A program made the position numbers and the translations under genes. A model generated the notes under the pieces. That model made no database searches. It saw nothing but the letters and a program-made list of their open reading frames with translations, and was not told the DNA's origin. From Gracilaria domingensis (lineage: Eukaryota > Rhodophyta > Florideophyceae > Gracilariales > Gracilariaceae), in the NCBI GenBank assembly GCA_022539475.1, contig VCMS01000154.1, forward strand, positions 60,986 to 124,985: a stretch of 64,000 nucleotides of DNA. The letters are read 5' to 3'. Positions 21,459 to 30,800 of the stretch are shown piece after piece. Every line of letters begins with the position of its first letter. Position 1 is the first letter of the stretch.

Positions 21459-22658
21459 CTATGAAAGCGGAATAATCGGTCCGTCCCGGGAGACTTCTTC
21501 GGTCGTATACCTGAAAGGATACAAAGGTTCTGGGTACTCAGGATCCAGTTCAAACTCCACAGAGAAGTCTTCATGTCGTTCAATACGACGTATATACTCT
21601 TCAACTTGTTCTTCATGCGTGGCTGCGGGTGGTAGATGTCCGTACTTCCCAATGACGTAGTGATAGAGAAAGAATATCGTCCTATCCGCGCCAAGCCTGT
21701 TCATCTGCGAATGTAATCTTCTGGCCAGTCTACCCAACATTACGTGTGCATATTGCGTAAAGTAATGGCCGTAGATTAAGTGGATGCTCAAGCAGAGGTG
21801 AAAACAATTCCAGACAATAGAATGCTTCTCCCAGTCCTCACAATCTAGTGGGGAGAGCCAGTTCTCAAGTGTACGCCAACCGATTTCTATCTCCAAGTAG
21901 GTCACGTCCTGGTTGTAGACTTCGTAGTCAACAATTATCGGCATTGCAAGAAGAGCCGGCGTTATTGGGGTGCTTTCTTCAATCTGGAGCGCGGGAGGTA
22001 CGTCACCGCGATCTTGGTCATATGCCAGATCGATCTCGAAAGCCTCTCCAGCTTCAATCCGTTGCAGGAAGCTTGACACCTCCACTTCGTAAGTTCTCTG
22101 CGGGGGAAGATGTCCATAGCGAGCCACTGCAAAGTGATAGTAGTAAAAGACAAACTGCTGACCCACAAGCGGTATAATGAAAGGGTTCACCCTTCCTGTC
22201 AATGAGACCAGCTTAGTATGAAGACCCTCGGTTATGTAGGGTCCATGTCGTTTGAAAGTCCCAAGGTAAACATGTAATAGGTTCCATGCGACCTTCTGTA
22301 GATCGTTCGTACTCGTGCTGACAGGGGAAAGCCATTCGGAGAGTCTCCATCCAGCCACAATTATCCTCAGATAATCAGCAGGGGGTCTCGTTGGATTTGG
22401 ACCCTTTTGTAGCCCGACCGGGCATGCCGCTTCGGGCTGATTATTGGTTTCGTGTCGTACTGTTCTAGGGATCATATGCCTTGGTCTAGGGCGGTAAGGT
22501 CTTAAGCGTCTCGCATGAATGCCCCTTCTCGACATACGTCGGTGTGGAGAAACCAATATGTACCGAGGATGATTGGCCCGAACGACGTGGCATGGTCCAT
22601 AAAACTTTGATTTAAATGATGGCCATTTCACCGAAGGATTAAGGGCTTCGCCACGCAT
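21459..22658 (-). CDS. Integrase C-terminal extension with a duplicated unknown domain
   Basis: The ORF is 399 residues. Residues 10-55 resemble the GPY/F SH3-like tail of Gypsy integrases (WPSFKSKFYGPCHVV). After a Pro/Arg-rich hinge come two homologous modules of about 112 residues, at 103-214 and 260-372. Each begins with GWR, then E.WLSP, has VAWN or IVWN followed by an H, carries YGHLPP.T near its end, and closes with RIE..E.F and acidic residues. No chromodomain is present, so this pair sits where other elements carry one. I do not recognise the fold; its length and conserved Trp, Tyr and His suggest a compact helical domain. It was probably translated as part of pol, from which it is now cut off by a TGA near 22692 and a frame change near 22830. 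Confidence 0.72.
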   Translation of the reverse strand: MRGEALNPSVKWPSFKSKFYGPCHVVRANHPRYILVSPHRRMSRRGIHARRLRPYRPRPRHMIPRTVRHETNNQPEAACPVGLQKGPNPTRPPADYLRIIVAGWRLSEWLSPVSTSTNDLQKVAWNLLHVYLGTFKRHGPYITEGLHTKLVSLTGRVNPFIIPLVGQQFVFYYYHFAVARYGHLPPQRTYEVEVSSFLQRIEAGEAFEIDLAYDQDRGDVPPALQIEESTPITPALLAMPIIVDYEVYNQDVTYLEIEIGWRTLENWLSPLDCEDWEKHSIVWNCFHLCLSIHLIYGHYFTQYAHVMLGRLARRLHSQMNRLGADRTIFFLYHYVIGKYGHLPPAATHEEQVEEYIRRIERHEDFSVEFELDPEYPEPLYPFRYTTEEVSRDGPIIPLS

Positions 22659-22773
22659 TACCAGTACCTGGTCTCCAGCAGCGAACCGATGTCAACGGCG
22701 CTCATCGTCTTGACGGTGAGGCTGCTGCAATACCCTTGTGGCCCTCCCAAGAGTGGCGGCTTGTAGTTCCACC

Positions 22774-25548
22774 TCACGATGACCAAGTGACGGCGTGGCT
22801 ATCAGGGAAAGAGGATCCGATGGATGCATTCGGGGCCGTACTCCATCCATACTTGAGCTGAAATGGAGAATATCCTTCCGCCATTTGTCGAGTGCGATAA
22901 CCATAGAGAACCTCCGGGAGTACTTCATCCCAATCAGAGTTCTGATCATGAATCGTCTTCGCGATCGCCCTCTTGATCGTCCCTACCATTCTTTCTGCGC
23001 GTCCATTAGACATAGGTGCGTATGCGAGCACCGGTTTGAGAGTGATATCATGACGCATTAGATAAGCTTGGACACTTGACGCGAGAAAGGAGGTAGCGTT
23101 ATCGGAGACAATCGTGCGGGGATAGCCGAAGGGCGCGACGATCTCCCATCTAATAAAGTTGACTACGTCGACTGCAGTAGCTGTTCGAGTTGCCACTGCG
23201 ATCGGCCATCCCGTGAGGTGCTCGACCCCAATGAGCAGGAATCGGTTTCCGTTCCTCGTCACCCTGAGGGATCCGGCGAAATCAATTGAAAACGTGTGGA
23301 AGATATCCGTCAGCGGGGCTCGTTGACCCGCTCGGTAAGCAAGAAAAGACCCCATGAACTGGCAGCCATCACAACTCTTAACGTAGGTTGTGACATCAGA
23401 GTGAATATTGGGCCACCAGAATCGATCGATGACGTGCCTTCTGGTCGCCCTGACATCCCAGTGTCCCACATCGTCATGAAATGTTTTCAAGAGTTTACGC
23501 CTTTCATTGACGTTAGGAAGGAGTCGTAACCCGGACCCCATTCTACGATACAACTGCCCATTCCATACCATAAACTTCTTAGAATTCCTTTTGATCGCCC
23601 CTCTGAGGCTCGAGTTGGGCTCATCGACCGGAAGGTCGCTCAGATATCGACCAATATTTGCATAATAAGGTTCGAGGCCTGAGAACGCTTCACATGTAGG
23701 GGAAGAAACAGTAGTCGCCACCTCTGGAGCATGATGCCCCCTTATCGTGGAGTAGCGAGAAAGATAATCAGCAGCGCAATTCTTATCCCCTGAGCGGTAC
23801 ACAACCTCGAACTCGTATTCAGCTAGGAAATCGAGCCACCTGGCCAATCGCCCATGTACATCCTTCTTCTGAAACGCATACTTCAGCGCCTGATGGTCTG
23901 TAATCAATTGAAATGGCTTTGATCCAAGAAGGTATAGTCGAAATTTCTTGAACGCGAAGATGACAGCAAGCGCCTCCTGCTCACAGACCGCGTAGTTCCT
24001 TTCAGCTGCAGTCATAGTCCGGCTGGCATACTGAATTGGGTGAAACATGCCATCAGGTTTCTTCTGAGCGAGAACGGCGCCCAACGCAAATGAAGAAGCA
24101 TCGGTTTCGACCCGAAACGGATTGTCGAAGTCGGGAAAGGCCAACACTGGAGGACTGGTTAGCTTCTCCTTCAGGTCTTTGAAGGCTTCAACCATCTCAT
24201 TGTTGAACACTAGTTTCCGATTTCCGGACGTTCCTGCATAGAGAACTGCCGAAGTTTTGGCAAAGTGCTTGATAAACCGGCGGTAGTAGCCAGCAAGCCC
24301 AACAAAGCTCCTCAGTTCAGTGGTTGTCTTAGGGATCGGAGCCGCCTTGATGGCCTCTATTTTCTTCACGTCCACTGCAACTCCGCTCTGGTCGACAACA
24401 TGTCCGAGCAGTTCAATCTTGGGATGGGCAAAGTCGCACTTAGAGATCTTCAGCTTCAACCCATGGGAGGCAGTTGTCCTTAGTACTAACTTGATGTGCT
24501 CGACGTGATCCTCTAAGGTTTTTGAATAGATAACCACGTCCTCCAGATAGACCCTTACAAACGGATACTTGTTGAGGATAGAGTCCATCATTCTTTGGAA
24601 TGTTGAGGGGGCGTTTATCAAGCCGAAGGGCATGACCTCAAACTGATAGGTTCCTTGACGGCAAACGAAAGTGGTCATCTCCTTACACCGAGGTGACATT
24701 CTGATCTGCCAGTACCCAGAGAAAAGGTCAAGCGTAGTGAAAAACGAACAGCCGCCTAAGTCATCAAAGATTTGTTCAATATGAGGTAAGGGCCATCTGT
24801 CCGCTTTCATAACTTGGTTCAGAGCTCGGTAGTCCACACAGAACCTTGGCTTGCCATCCTTCTTGGTCGCAATGACGATCGGAAAGGACCATGCAGATGT
24901 ACAGGGCTTGATTATTCCAGCGTCAAGCAACTTGCCGAGTTCTTTCTTGACGACTTCATTATGTCGCGGTGGAAGCCTACGAACTCTTGAGTGTATCGGA
25001 GTCTGGGTCGTCAGTGAGAACTCATGCAAGACTGGTACATCCGCCGGTCGAAGATCATACAGAGACCAGGCGACCACACCAAGGTCAAGTAAAACACGAA
25101 GTAGTTCCTGTTGCTCCCCGCTGGGAAAGTGTGAAAGCCTTTTGCGGATGACTTCTTCGTGACTCGTGTCAGGAGGGTAATCTCTTCGATCTAGTATACG
25201 ACCCATGCCATCAGTCGCGACGGGATCTAACAGGGAGTATTCGATCTCAGGAGCGGGACATGCAACCTTCGGCTCACTATTACGTGAAGTAGAGTGTCCT
25301 TCACCAGAGCCAGTTGTACGCGGCTCTGTTTGCGAGGGGTCGGGTTGATCTTCCAACTCTCTAACAGGTGGTGGGGGGACCTGCGTCGAGAACTCCTCTT
25401 GAGGAAGCTCTTCCTCGAAAGCAATCACGTAATGGCCATTTTCATCCTCCTCCAGTAGCCCGGTACGACCAAAAGGCATGTTGTGCACGCCGAGGTGAGG
25501 GGGGTGCGCTGGAGTGGGTGCAGGGTACCGAATTTGGACACGAACCAA
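22774..25548 (-). pseudogene. Gypsy M pol: reverse transcriptase, RNase H, integrase
   Basis: The frame has 924 codons but begins at a TTG, so it is probably entered from the linker frame by a -1 shift near 25555. RT motifs: KKDGKPRFCVDYRALN, then FFTTLDLFSGYWQI and MPFGLINAPSTFQ. The catalytic box reads YLED (24538-24549) instead of YLDD, so the first Asp is Glu. RNase H: VETDASSFALGAVLAQ and later LITDHQALKYAF. Integrase: an HHCC zinc finger (GHWDVRATRRH, then CDGC) and a DDE triad in SIDFAG, IVSDNATSF and NGRAERMVG. The frame ends at 22774, but integrase similarity continues in another frame after about 22830, so a frameshift cuts the protein. RT activity is doubtful. Confidence 0.88.
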
Positions 25549-26114
25549 AAGAAAGTCGCTGATAAGTTCCCTTCTTCAGGTGGTAGCAAAGTGACCTCGT
25601 CCGTAATCGGGATGGTGAGGACAGGGTCGCGGTAGAGAGGGGTACCGGACAGCTCAACTTCTTCTGGTGAGGAACCATCTTCATCTTCTTCATGATCATC
25701 TTCATTTCCATTATTCACTACTTCCTCTTGTACTTCTACTTCTGCTTCATCTTCATCTTCTTCGTCATCCCTTCCAGAGTTCCTCTCTTCACCTTCTCCA
25801 TTATTTTCAGATGACGAAAGGGGAGGATCAGGTGGTTGAAGGCTAGTGTCTGTCGTGGAACTCTGAAAAGACGAGGGATTCGGGGCGTGATAGACCGACC
25901 GGCGTTGATCGTCATTCGGCTCAGCTAAACCGCTCAGCTGGTTATCGGCCTCATCGTTAGTGTTGTCAAGACTTATAACCATCACATGGTCTTCATGGGC
26001 TTCACTTTGCGATGGAACCGCGAGGGGTTCTTCATCAGCCGGTGCAGGTATAGGCCAGCCTACTCCGAAACAGACTATTGGTTCGGAACTGTTGTCCAGC
26101 TCTAGGGCACCCAT
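25425..26114 (-). CDS. Acidic linker ORF between Gypsy M gag-pro and pol
   Basis: The ORF (229 codons) is in the same frame as gag-pro and is separated from it by a single TAA at 26151-26153. It overlaps pol by 124 nt. Most of it is low-complexity and acidic (runs such as DDEEDEDEAEVEV and EDDHEEDEDG), with no enzyme motif. It likely forms a linker in a Gag-Pro-Pol precursor, reached by readthrough of the TAA and left by a -1 frameshift near CTTTCTTTTGG (about 25555). Whether those recoding steps are functional or are damage cannot be told from one copy. Confidence 0.55.
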   Translation of the reverse strand: MGALELDNSSEPIVCFGVGWPIPAPADEEPLAVPSQSEAHEDHVMVISLDNTNDEADNQLSGLAEPNDDQRRSVYHAPNPSSFQSSTTDTSLQPPDPPLSSSENNGEGEERNSGRDDEEDEDEAEVEVQEEVVNNGNEDDHEEDEDGSSPEEVELSGTPLYRDPVLTIPITDEVTLLPPEEGNLSATFFWFVSKFGTLHPLQRTPLTSACTTCLLVVPGYWRRMKMAIT

Positions 26115-26150
26115 TTCTCCGTACGGAACTTCAGAGATGTGTGGATGAAG

Positions 26151-28490
26151 TTATTCTCTATCCGATGGCTGAGGGTAACGACGGTAGACTCGAAAGATAA
26201 GATAATCAGGCTGTCGTCTCACATCTTCGGCTCGTAGCAGAACAACGTCATCCCTGACTGGGACAAAGGGATCGCGTTCATGCCCTCCATCCGATGGAGA
26301 ACCTTCGGAGTCGTCGTCGTCTGCGCTTTCCTCCAATTCTTCATCGTTCTCAAATTCTCTATTTGCTTCCCCAGGGGCGTGAGGAGTAGTAATAGCAGGT
26401 TTCGGTTCAACATCATTCACATTCAATTGTCTCATACCTTCCTCCAAATCCTGAGGATCAGCAGGGGAGGATCTTTCCTGACCGAGACTCGTAGCACCAA
26501 TATTCTCCAGCCCATTCGTGGATTCCTCTTCGGGTGGTTGTAAGGAGTTTTGTTCTTCATTCATAGTATTCAAAGCATATACTGACGTGTCAACTTTGCC
26601 CTTCGAGAAAGCGATCGCGTACCCTTCGTCGTCGCTCTCTGAACTCTCAGAGAAGAACGACTCTGAAGCGGAAGTGAAATCCTCACTGTCGGTGTGTTCA
26701 TCCTCTTCGTCGAACACTACACCAGGGCGATGGTAATCGAGAGGCAAAACAACAAATGCGCCGTCGAATTCCATGGAAACTTGCTGAGTACCCAGGTCCA
26801 AGCAGGCTTGGAGTGACTCAAGAGCAGAGAAGCCAACAATCACATTGAAGGGAGGCTTCTCAACGACCAGGAAATCCAACGGTACACGGAGAGAACCAAA
26901 CTCGAGGGGAACATCGTGCAGGCTTCCGCGAACTAAGGATTTGGTTCCGTCGGCAACGACAATCCTCTTACTCGACGGTTTCATCTCCAACGATAACCGG
27001 TTGCATAACGCAATAGACATAAGATTAGGGATAGCACCAGAGTCCAGCAGCGCCTGGGAACTAGTGCCATAGACAGTAACATTCACCACTTTGAGAGTTT
27101 GAGGGAGTGAATGAGTATGAGCGTAACTGACACGCCTTGACGAAAGACCTCCGGAAAGAATGCGCCGAATGTCTTTCTTGGCCTCGTTCACATCACCGCG
27201 GACTAGTTGACCAAAAGTGATGCCAGAAGGGGCTCTTGCAAATTCTTCGTAAATGTTATATTTCCCAAGGTGTTCTTGGATCTTCACTCTCCGGGACTTC
27301 CCTTTAGACTTCTTCGCAGTGCCCTTCCTGGTCCTTGTCGACTTCTTGGGAGGGTTTTTGGCTTGCTGAGAGGCAGTCCTGGTAGTATGGGAGTCGGGAA
27401 ACATTACGGGGGAAATCCCTGAGAGAAGGCCAGTTCGTGGTTGCTTGGGCAGAGGCTCCCCTTCCGCGTCTCTTTTTGCGGTAGTAACGGGATCTTCATC
27501 ATTTGAAGGGTCAGCAATCACAACTGAGACTTGGTTCCCACCTGTGTTCTGGGAACCTCGTTTCTCACTCAGGAACTTCTCTTTCTCTGGTTCGGACTTC
27601 ACATCTTCAAATGCAACTTTTCGCACAACATCGGTGTTATTCTTCCTCCAGCACGTAGCTGTAGAGTGACTTAACTTGCCACAATTACCACATCGTGTGC
27701 CTCGATGTGGATTAAGCTCACAACGTGCCGCAAAGTGACCGGGTTGGCTGCAATACGAACAAACTTTTTCCGTATCCTGACGTCCGGTGGCAGTCGCAGC
27801 ACTCTGAGTCTTCTTCACTAGGAGGTGCAACTGAGCCATCTGGTCGGCCAACTGATCCACTTTCGACTCCAGTGGACTTGTACGAGCAGGTTCCTTAGAA
27901 CGTTGAAGAATATGCTTCTCCGGAGGGAAAGCGTTGAGGCTACCATACGACCCGAGAGCTTTCTTTCCGCCAACAAAGTCCTTAACGAGGGCCTTCAAGG
28001 ATTCATAGTCATCTGCTCCACGGAATATGACAAACTTCGCAAGATCTGCAAACTCCATGACAGCGTTTCGTAGTAACCCGAACTTAGCTTTCGAGTTAAA
28101 ACCTGCCTGATCAAAGAAAGAGTTCATCTTCTTCAAGGACCCCAGCAGATCGACGTAATCTAAACGTGCCGAAACTGCCCGGCGAATCCTCTCCGCCGGT
28201 TCCTCGATTGCACCGAAACGTTCGATCAAAGCAAGCTTCACATTCTGATAGTCCTTTGGTTCAATCGAAAGAGAGCCGTCAACAGCATAGTTGTCATAGT
28301 AGAAGTCAAACGCTTCACCCTCAAGATAGCCGAGCAACTTCATAGCCCGAACACTATCCTCTTCGTTGGGGGTAGCGACATTCTCAAAGTAAAACAGAAA
28401 CTTCCTTACGTCGACGGCAGAACCATCGAAGGAAATCACACCAGAATCAGGAGAGCCAGGCCCTCCTCGAGAGTACCATGTGGACACCAT
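26151..28490 (-). CDS. Gypsy M gag-protease polyprotein
   Basis: The product is about 779 residues from the ATG at 28490. The N-terminal ~200 residues are a retrotransposon capsid domain (FDGSAVDVRKFLFYFENVA onward). Two CCHC zinc knuckles follow at about residues 243-280 (CSYCSQPGHFAARC and CGNCGKLSHSTATC), giving RNA binding. A basic segment and an aspartic protease come next, with active site DSGA at about residue 481. The C-terminal third is acidic and Ser-rich. The ORF is open further upstream to 28577, but only from a TTG. The ATG lies inside the 5' LTR, 12 bp before its end, so residues 1-4 come from the LTR and residues 5-10 (WYSRGG) from the primer-binding site. Both LTRs keep this ATG. 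Confidence 0.85.
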   Translation of the reverse strand: MVSTWYSRGGPGSPDSGVISFDGSAVDVRKFLFYFENVATPNEEDSVRAMKLLGYLEGEAFDFYYDNYAVDGSLSIEPKDYQNVKLALIERFGAIEEPAERIRRAVSARLDYVDLLGSLKKMNSFFDQAGFNSKAKFGLLRNAVMEFADLAKFVIFRGADDYESLKALVKDFVGGKKALGSYGSLNAFPPEKHILQRSKEPARTSPLESKVDQLADQMAQLHLLVKKTQSAATATGRQDTEKVCSYCSQPGHFAARCELNPHRGTRCGNCGKLSHSTATCWRKNNTDVVRKVAFEDVKSEPEKEKFLSEKRGSQNTGGNQVSVVIADPSNDEDPVTTAKRDAEGEPLPKQPRTGLLSGISPVMFPDSHTTRTASQQAKNPPKKSTRTRKGTAKKSKGKSRRVKIQEHLGKYNIYEEFARAPSGITFGQLVRGDVNEAKKDIRRILSGGLSSRRVSYAHTHSLPQTLKVVNVTVYGTSSQALLDSGAIPNLMSIALCNRLSLEMKPSSKRIVVADGTKSLVRGSLHDVPLEFGSLRVPLDFLVVEKPPFNVIVGFSALESLQACLDLGTQQVSMEFDGAFVVLPLDYHRPGVVFDEEDEHTDSEDFTSASESFFSESSESDDEGYAIAFSKGKVDTSVYALNTMNEEQNSLQPPEEESTNGLENIGATSLGQERSSPADPQDLEEGMRQLNVNDVEPKPAITTPHAPGEANREFENDEELEESADDDDSEGSPSDGGHERDPFVPVRDDVVLLRAEDVRRQPDYLIFRVYRRYPQPSDRE
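28461..28478 (-). other. Primer-binding site of Gypsy M, within gag
   Basis: Directly after the 5' LTR end (GTCCACA) the minus strand reads TGGTACTCTCGAGGAGGG. The initial TGG pairs with the CCA tail of a tRNA whose 3' end would read CCCTCCTCGAGAGTACCA. The tRNA is not identified. The site is translated as part of Gag. Confidence 0.75.
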
Positions 28491-29868
28491 TTTTGGGGGA
28501 AACAGCGCGGGTGGTGACAAACCCAAGGAGAGCGACACAATAAATGCTCGAGAGTACCAGCCCAAAAGGGGCGACAAGTTAACGTAGCTCAGATGCCTGC
28601 AGGAGCAGACAAGATAACCCCAAGATAGCAGAAACTCTCCGCTAACGGGAAGCGGAGAGAGTAATTAAACGAGAGTGTGGTTCGGCGTTCGATGCCGAAT
28701 GCCAACAACGACAGAATGCAGCGCCAACAGACCAACACACCAAGGCTGTCGGCGGAACCGTAGAATGGGCAGGGCTAAGGCGTTTGATCCTGTCGTCGAT
28801 ACCACCATAAACCTACTAACCAGGCGAGGTGACGACAGCAACGGAACTCGTGCAATGCGTACCACTGCCCACGTCCGTCCGAGAAAACGTGGATGTAGAT
28901 ATGATCGCAATGTGCGGACGAGCCCAATGGAGGGCAGCACAAGGCGACTGGGTAGGGAGCGGCGAGAGACCGGGCCGCCGGGAATAAGGAAATGTAGGGG
29001 GAAAGGTTGGTGGCAGGGAGACGCAGACTGCGCTGAGGGAAGGTGGGAGTGCCAAAGGAAAGAAGGATGGCGACGACGGAAAGGGAGGAAGAAAGGCGAG
29101 AGAGGCAAGGATGGGGGGGGGGGGGGGGTCGTCGAGGGGGGAAATGGTCTGCCCGAACCGAGTTGCTTTTCGAGCGCTCGGGTTCGGGGGTTTATATCTA
29201 CAATCTCAATGCTTTGTGTATCTTAAGTTGCATGCTGAACATCGGCTTCCACCAAATACCCTAGTCTGCTCACCATATCCATAGTAGGTAGTGATGTCGA
29301 CATACGATTCTTCGTTATGTAGGTCGGTGGTTGGCGGTTGGTGATCTGGTACCTCAGTCATGTGGGGGGGTGTCTTGGGAATTGTCACATTGGGGTGTCA
29401 ATTTGTTCGTCCGTGTGGCGTCGCGCCGGCGCGGCGCGGCACGCGCCTCGATTCTTCTGCGACCTCGCGCGCGCGGTGGCGCTTCTTCTTGCGCAGCGGT
29501 GCGGCGGCGGCGGCGCTTCTTCATGCGGCGGCGCGGCGGCGGCAGCGCTTCTTCTTGCGCAGCGGCGCGGCGGCGGCGCTTCCTCTTGCGGCGGCGCGGC
29601 GGCGGCGCTTCTTGGTGCGGCGGCGCGCTTCCACTTGCGGCGGCGCGGCGGCGGCGGCGCTTTTCGGTGCGGTGGCGCGGCGGCGGCGACGCTTCTTAAT
29701 GCGGCGGCGCGGCGGCGGCGGCGCTTCTTCTTGCGCAGCGGCGCGGCGGCGGCGGGCGCAGTTCAGGGGTGGAGGGTGATTTTATCTCCGGAGCAATCTC
29801 CGGAGATAAGAAAATCTTTTGGCCGTGTCCAAGGGAGTGCGGGACACTCCCTTGGAACCGCCTCCACA
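28479..29868 (-). repeat. 5' LTR of Gypsy M (1390 bp)
   Basis: It starts TGTGGAGGCGG and ends TGTCCACA on the minus strand. It carries a TATA box at 29191-29196 and a purine/pyrimidine stem (CTCCGGAG and relatives) near 29785. It is about 210 bp longer than the 3' LTR, because a GGCGGCGC...CTTCTT unit is repeated several more times at about 29470-29755, and its G run near 29113 is longer. Confidence 0.9.
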
Positions 29869-30286
29869 CTATGTATACATAAAGCGACTTTCTTTCCCAC
29901 TTTTCGTGCATCTCCCAGTACTTTAACAATATCTATACGGGCTCAATCGTCTGTAGCACAGCCCAATAAATGCTTGGACTCAAACCAAGAAGCAAAGTCC
30001 TATACCCGACTCAGAGTGAGAAACCGTTTGCAATTTTGTTTTACCAGCTCTTTTTGTTTCTCTCTCTCTTAATGCAAAGAACTTTGCGCTTAATCACTTC
30101 GTGATCACGACAAAACATCTAAGTAAAACCATTTTTAACCAAATAAAACCTTCTGGTTTGGCACCCTTTTAATGGTTTTAATACTGTCCGTTCCAACTGC
30201 GTCAAAGTAGTGATAATTTTGTTACTGAGAAAAAAAAATTATATGACTGTGTTGCGCAAAAGAGTATCTGTTGAATGTTAGATGTA

Positions 30287-30800
30287 GACTGTTGGCACTA
30301 TTTTGGATAAATATGGCGCACAGGTGGTGACAAAACGAAGCAAATCCAGAATGGCCAGAGAGTACCAGTCGTAAGCGACAAGTTTAATGCTCTTAGTCAC
30401 GAAAAACGGAGGTAATCACGCAAACCCGGTAAAGGTAATGGAACGTGGACAGAAATAATTCACATTTTCGCGGCATTGGCGTGAAAGAGGAAACAAAAAA
30501 CCCAAATCCAGGTGCAAAAAGACCAAAATTGGCTGAGTTTGAAGCGCTCAAAACTCCGGTGTGCAAGGTGAGCCAAAGAAAAGGCAGCACAGACCAACGC
30601 TGTAGGCTAAAAGCGCGTAGCTGGAGACCGAACCGCTAGTAATGAAGGGAAGTATTCTATCAGAGTTGACAACAAGAAGAAGCGGACCGCTCTGGAGAGT
30701 GGTGGTGAATGCCAATGCAAAAATATGTGTGAAGTGTCGAGGTCTGCCCTCGGATGCAAAGACCGTGAGACAGCCTATGCGGGGGTTTATATAGAGAAAT
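30287..30800 (-). repeat. Relic LTR related to Gypsy M
   Basis: TGTTGGCACTATTTTGG parallels the Gypsy M LTR end TGTGGACGCCATTTTCGG. Then GGTGGTGACAAA, GAGAGTACCAG and GCGACAAGTT appear in the same order and spacing. Near 30785 the minus strand has TATATAAACCCCC like the Gypsy M TATA region. No internal element region is attached, so it is probably a solo or truncated LTR of a sister family. The right end is not defined. Confidence 0.6.

Larger units (their letters stand above)
20227..29873 (-). mobile_element. Full-length Gypsy LTR retroelement M
   Basis: Read on the minus strand the order is 5' LTR (28479-29868), PBS (28461-28478), gag-protease (26151-28490), acidic linker (25425-26114), RT, RNase H and integrase (22774-25548), GPY/F-like region plus a duplicated unknown domain (21459-22658), PPT (21411-21423) and 3' LTR (20232-21410). 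The outermost bases TTATG (20227-20231) and CTATG (29869-29873) are a 5-bp target duplication with one mismatch. Both LTRs run from TG to CA with a 6-bp terminal inverted repeat (TGTGGA). The protease-RT-RNase H-integrase order defines Ty3/Gypsy. Damage includes a changed RT active site, a frame change near 22830 and a stop near 22692. Confidence 0.88.

Noticed and set aside
29331-30072. Ala/Arg-rich ORFs over the GC-rich LTR tract
   Set aside because: They are products of a short GC repeat read in several frames; repeat number differs between the LTRs without keeping the frame.
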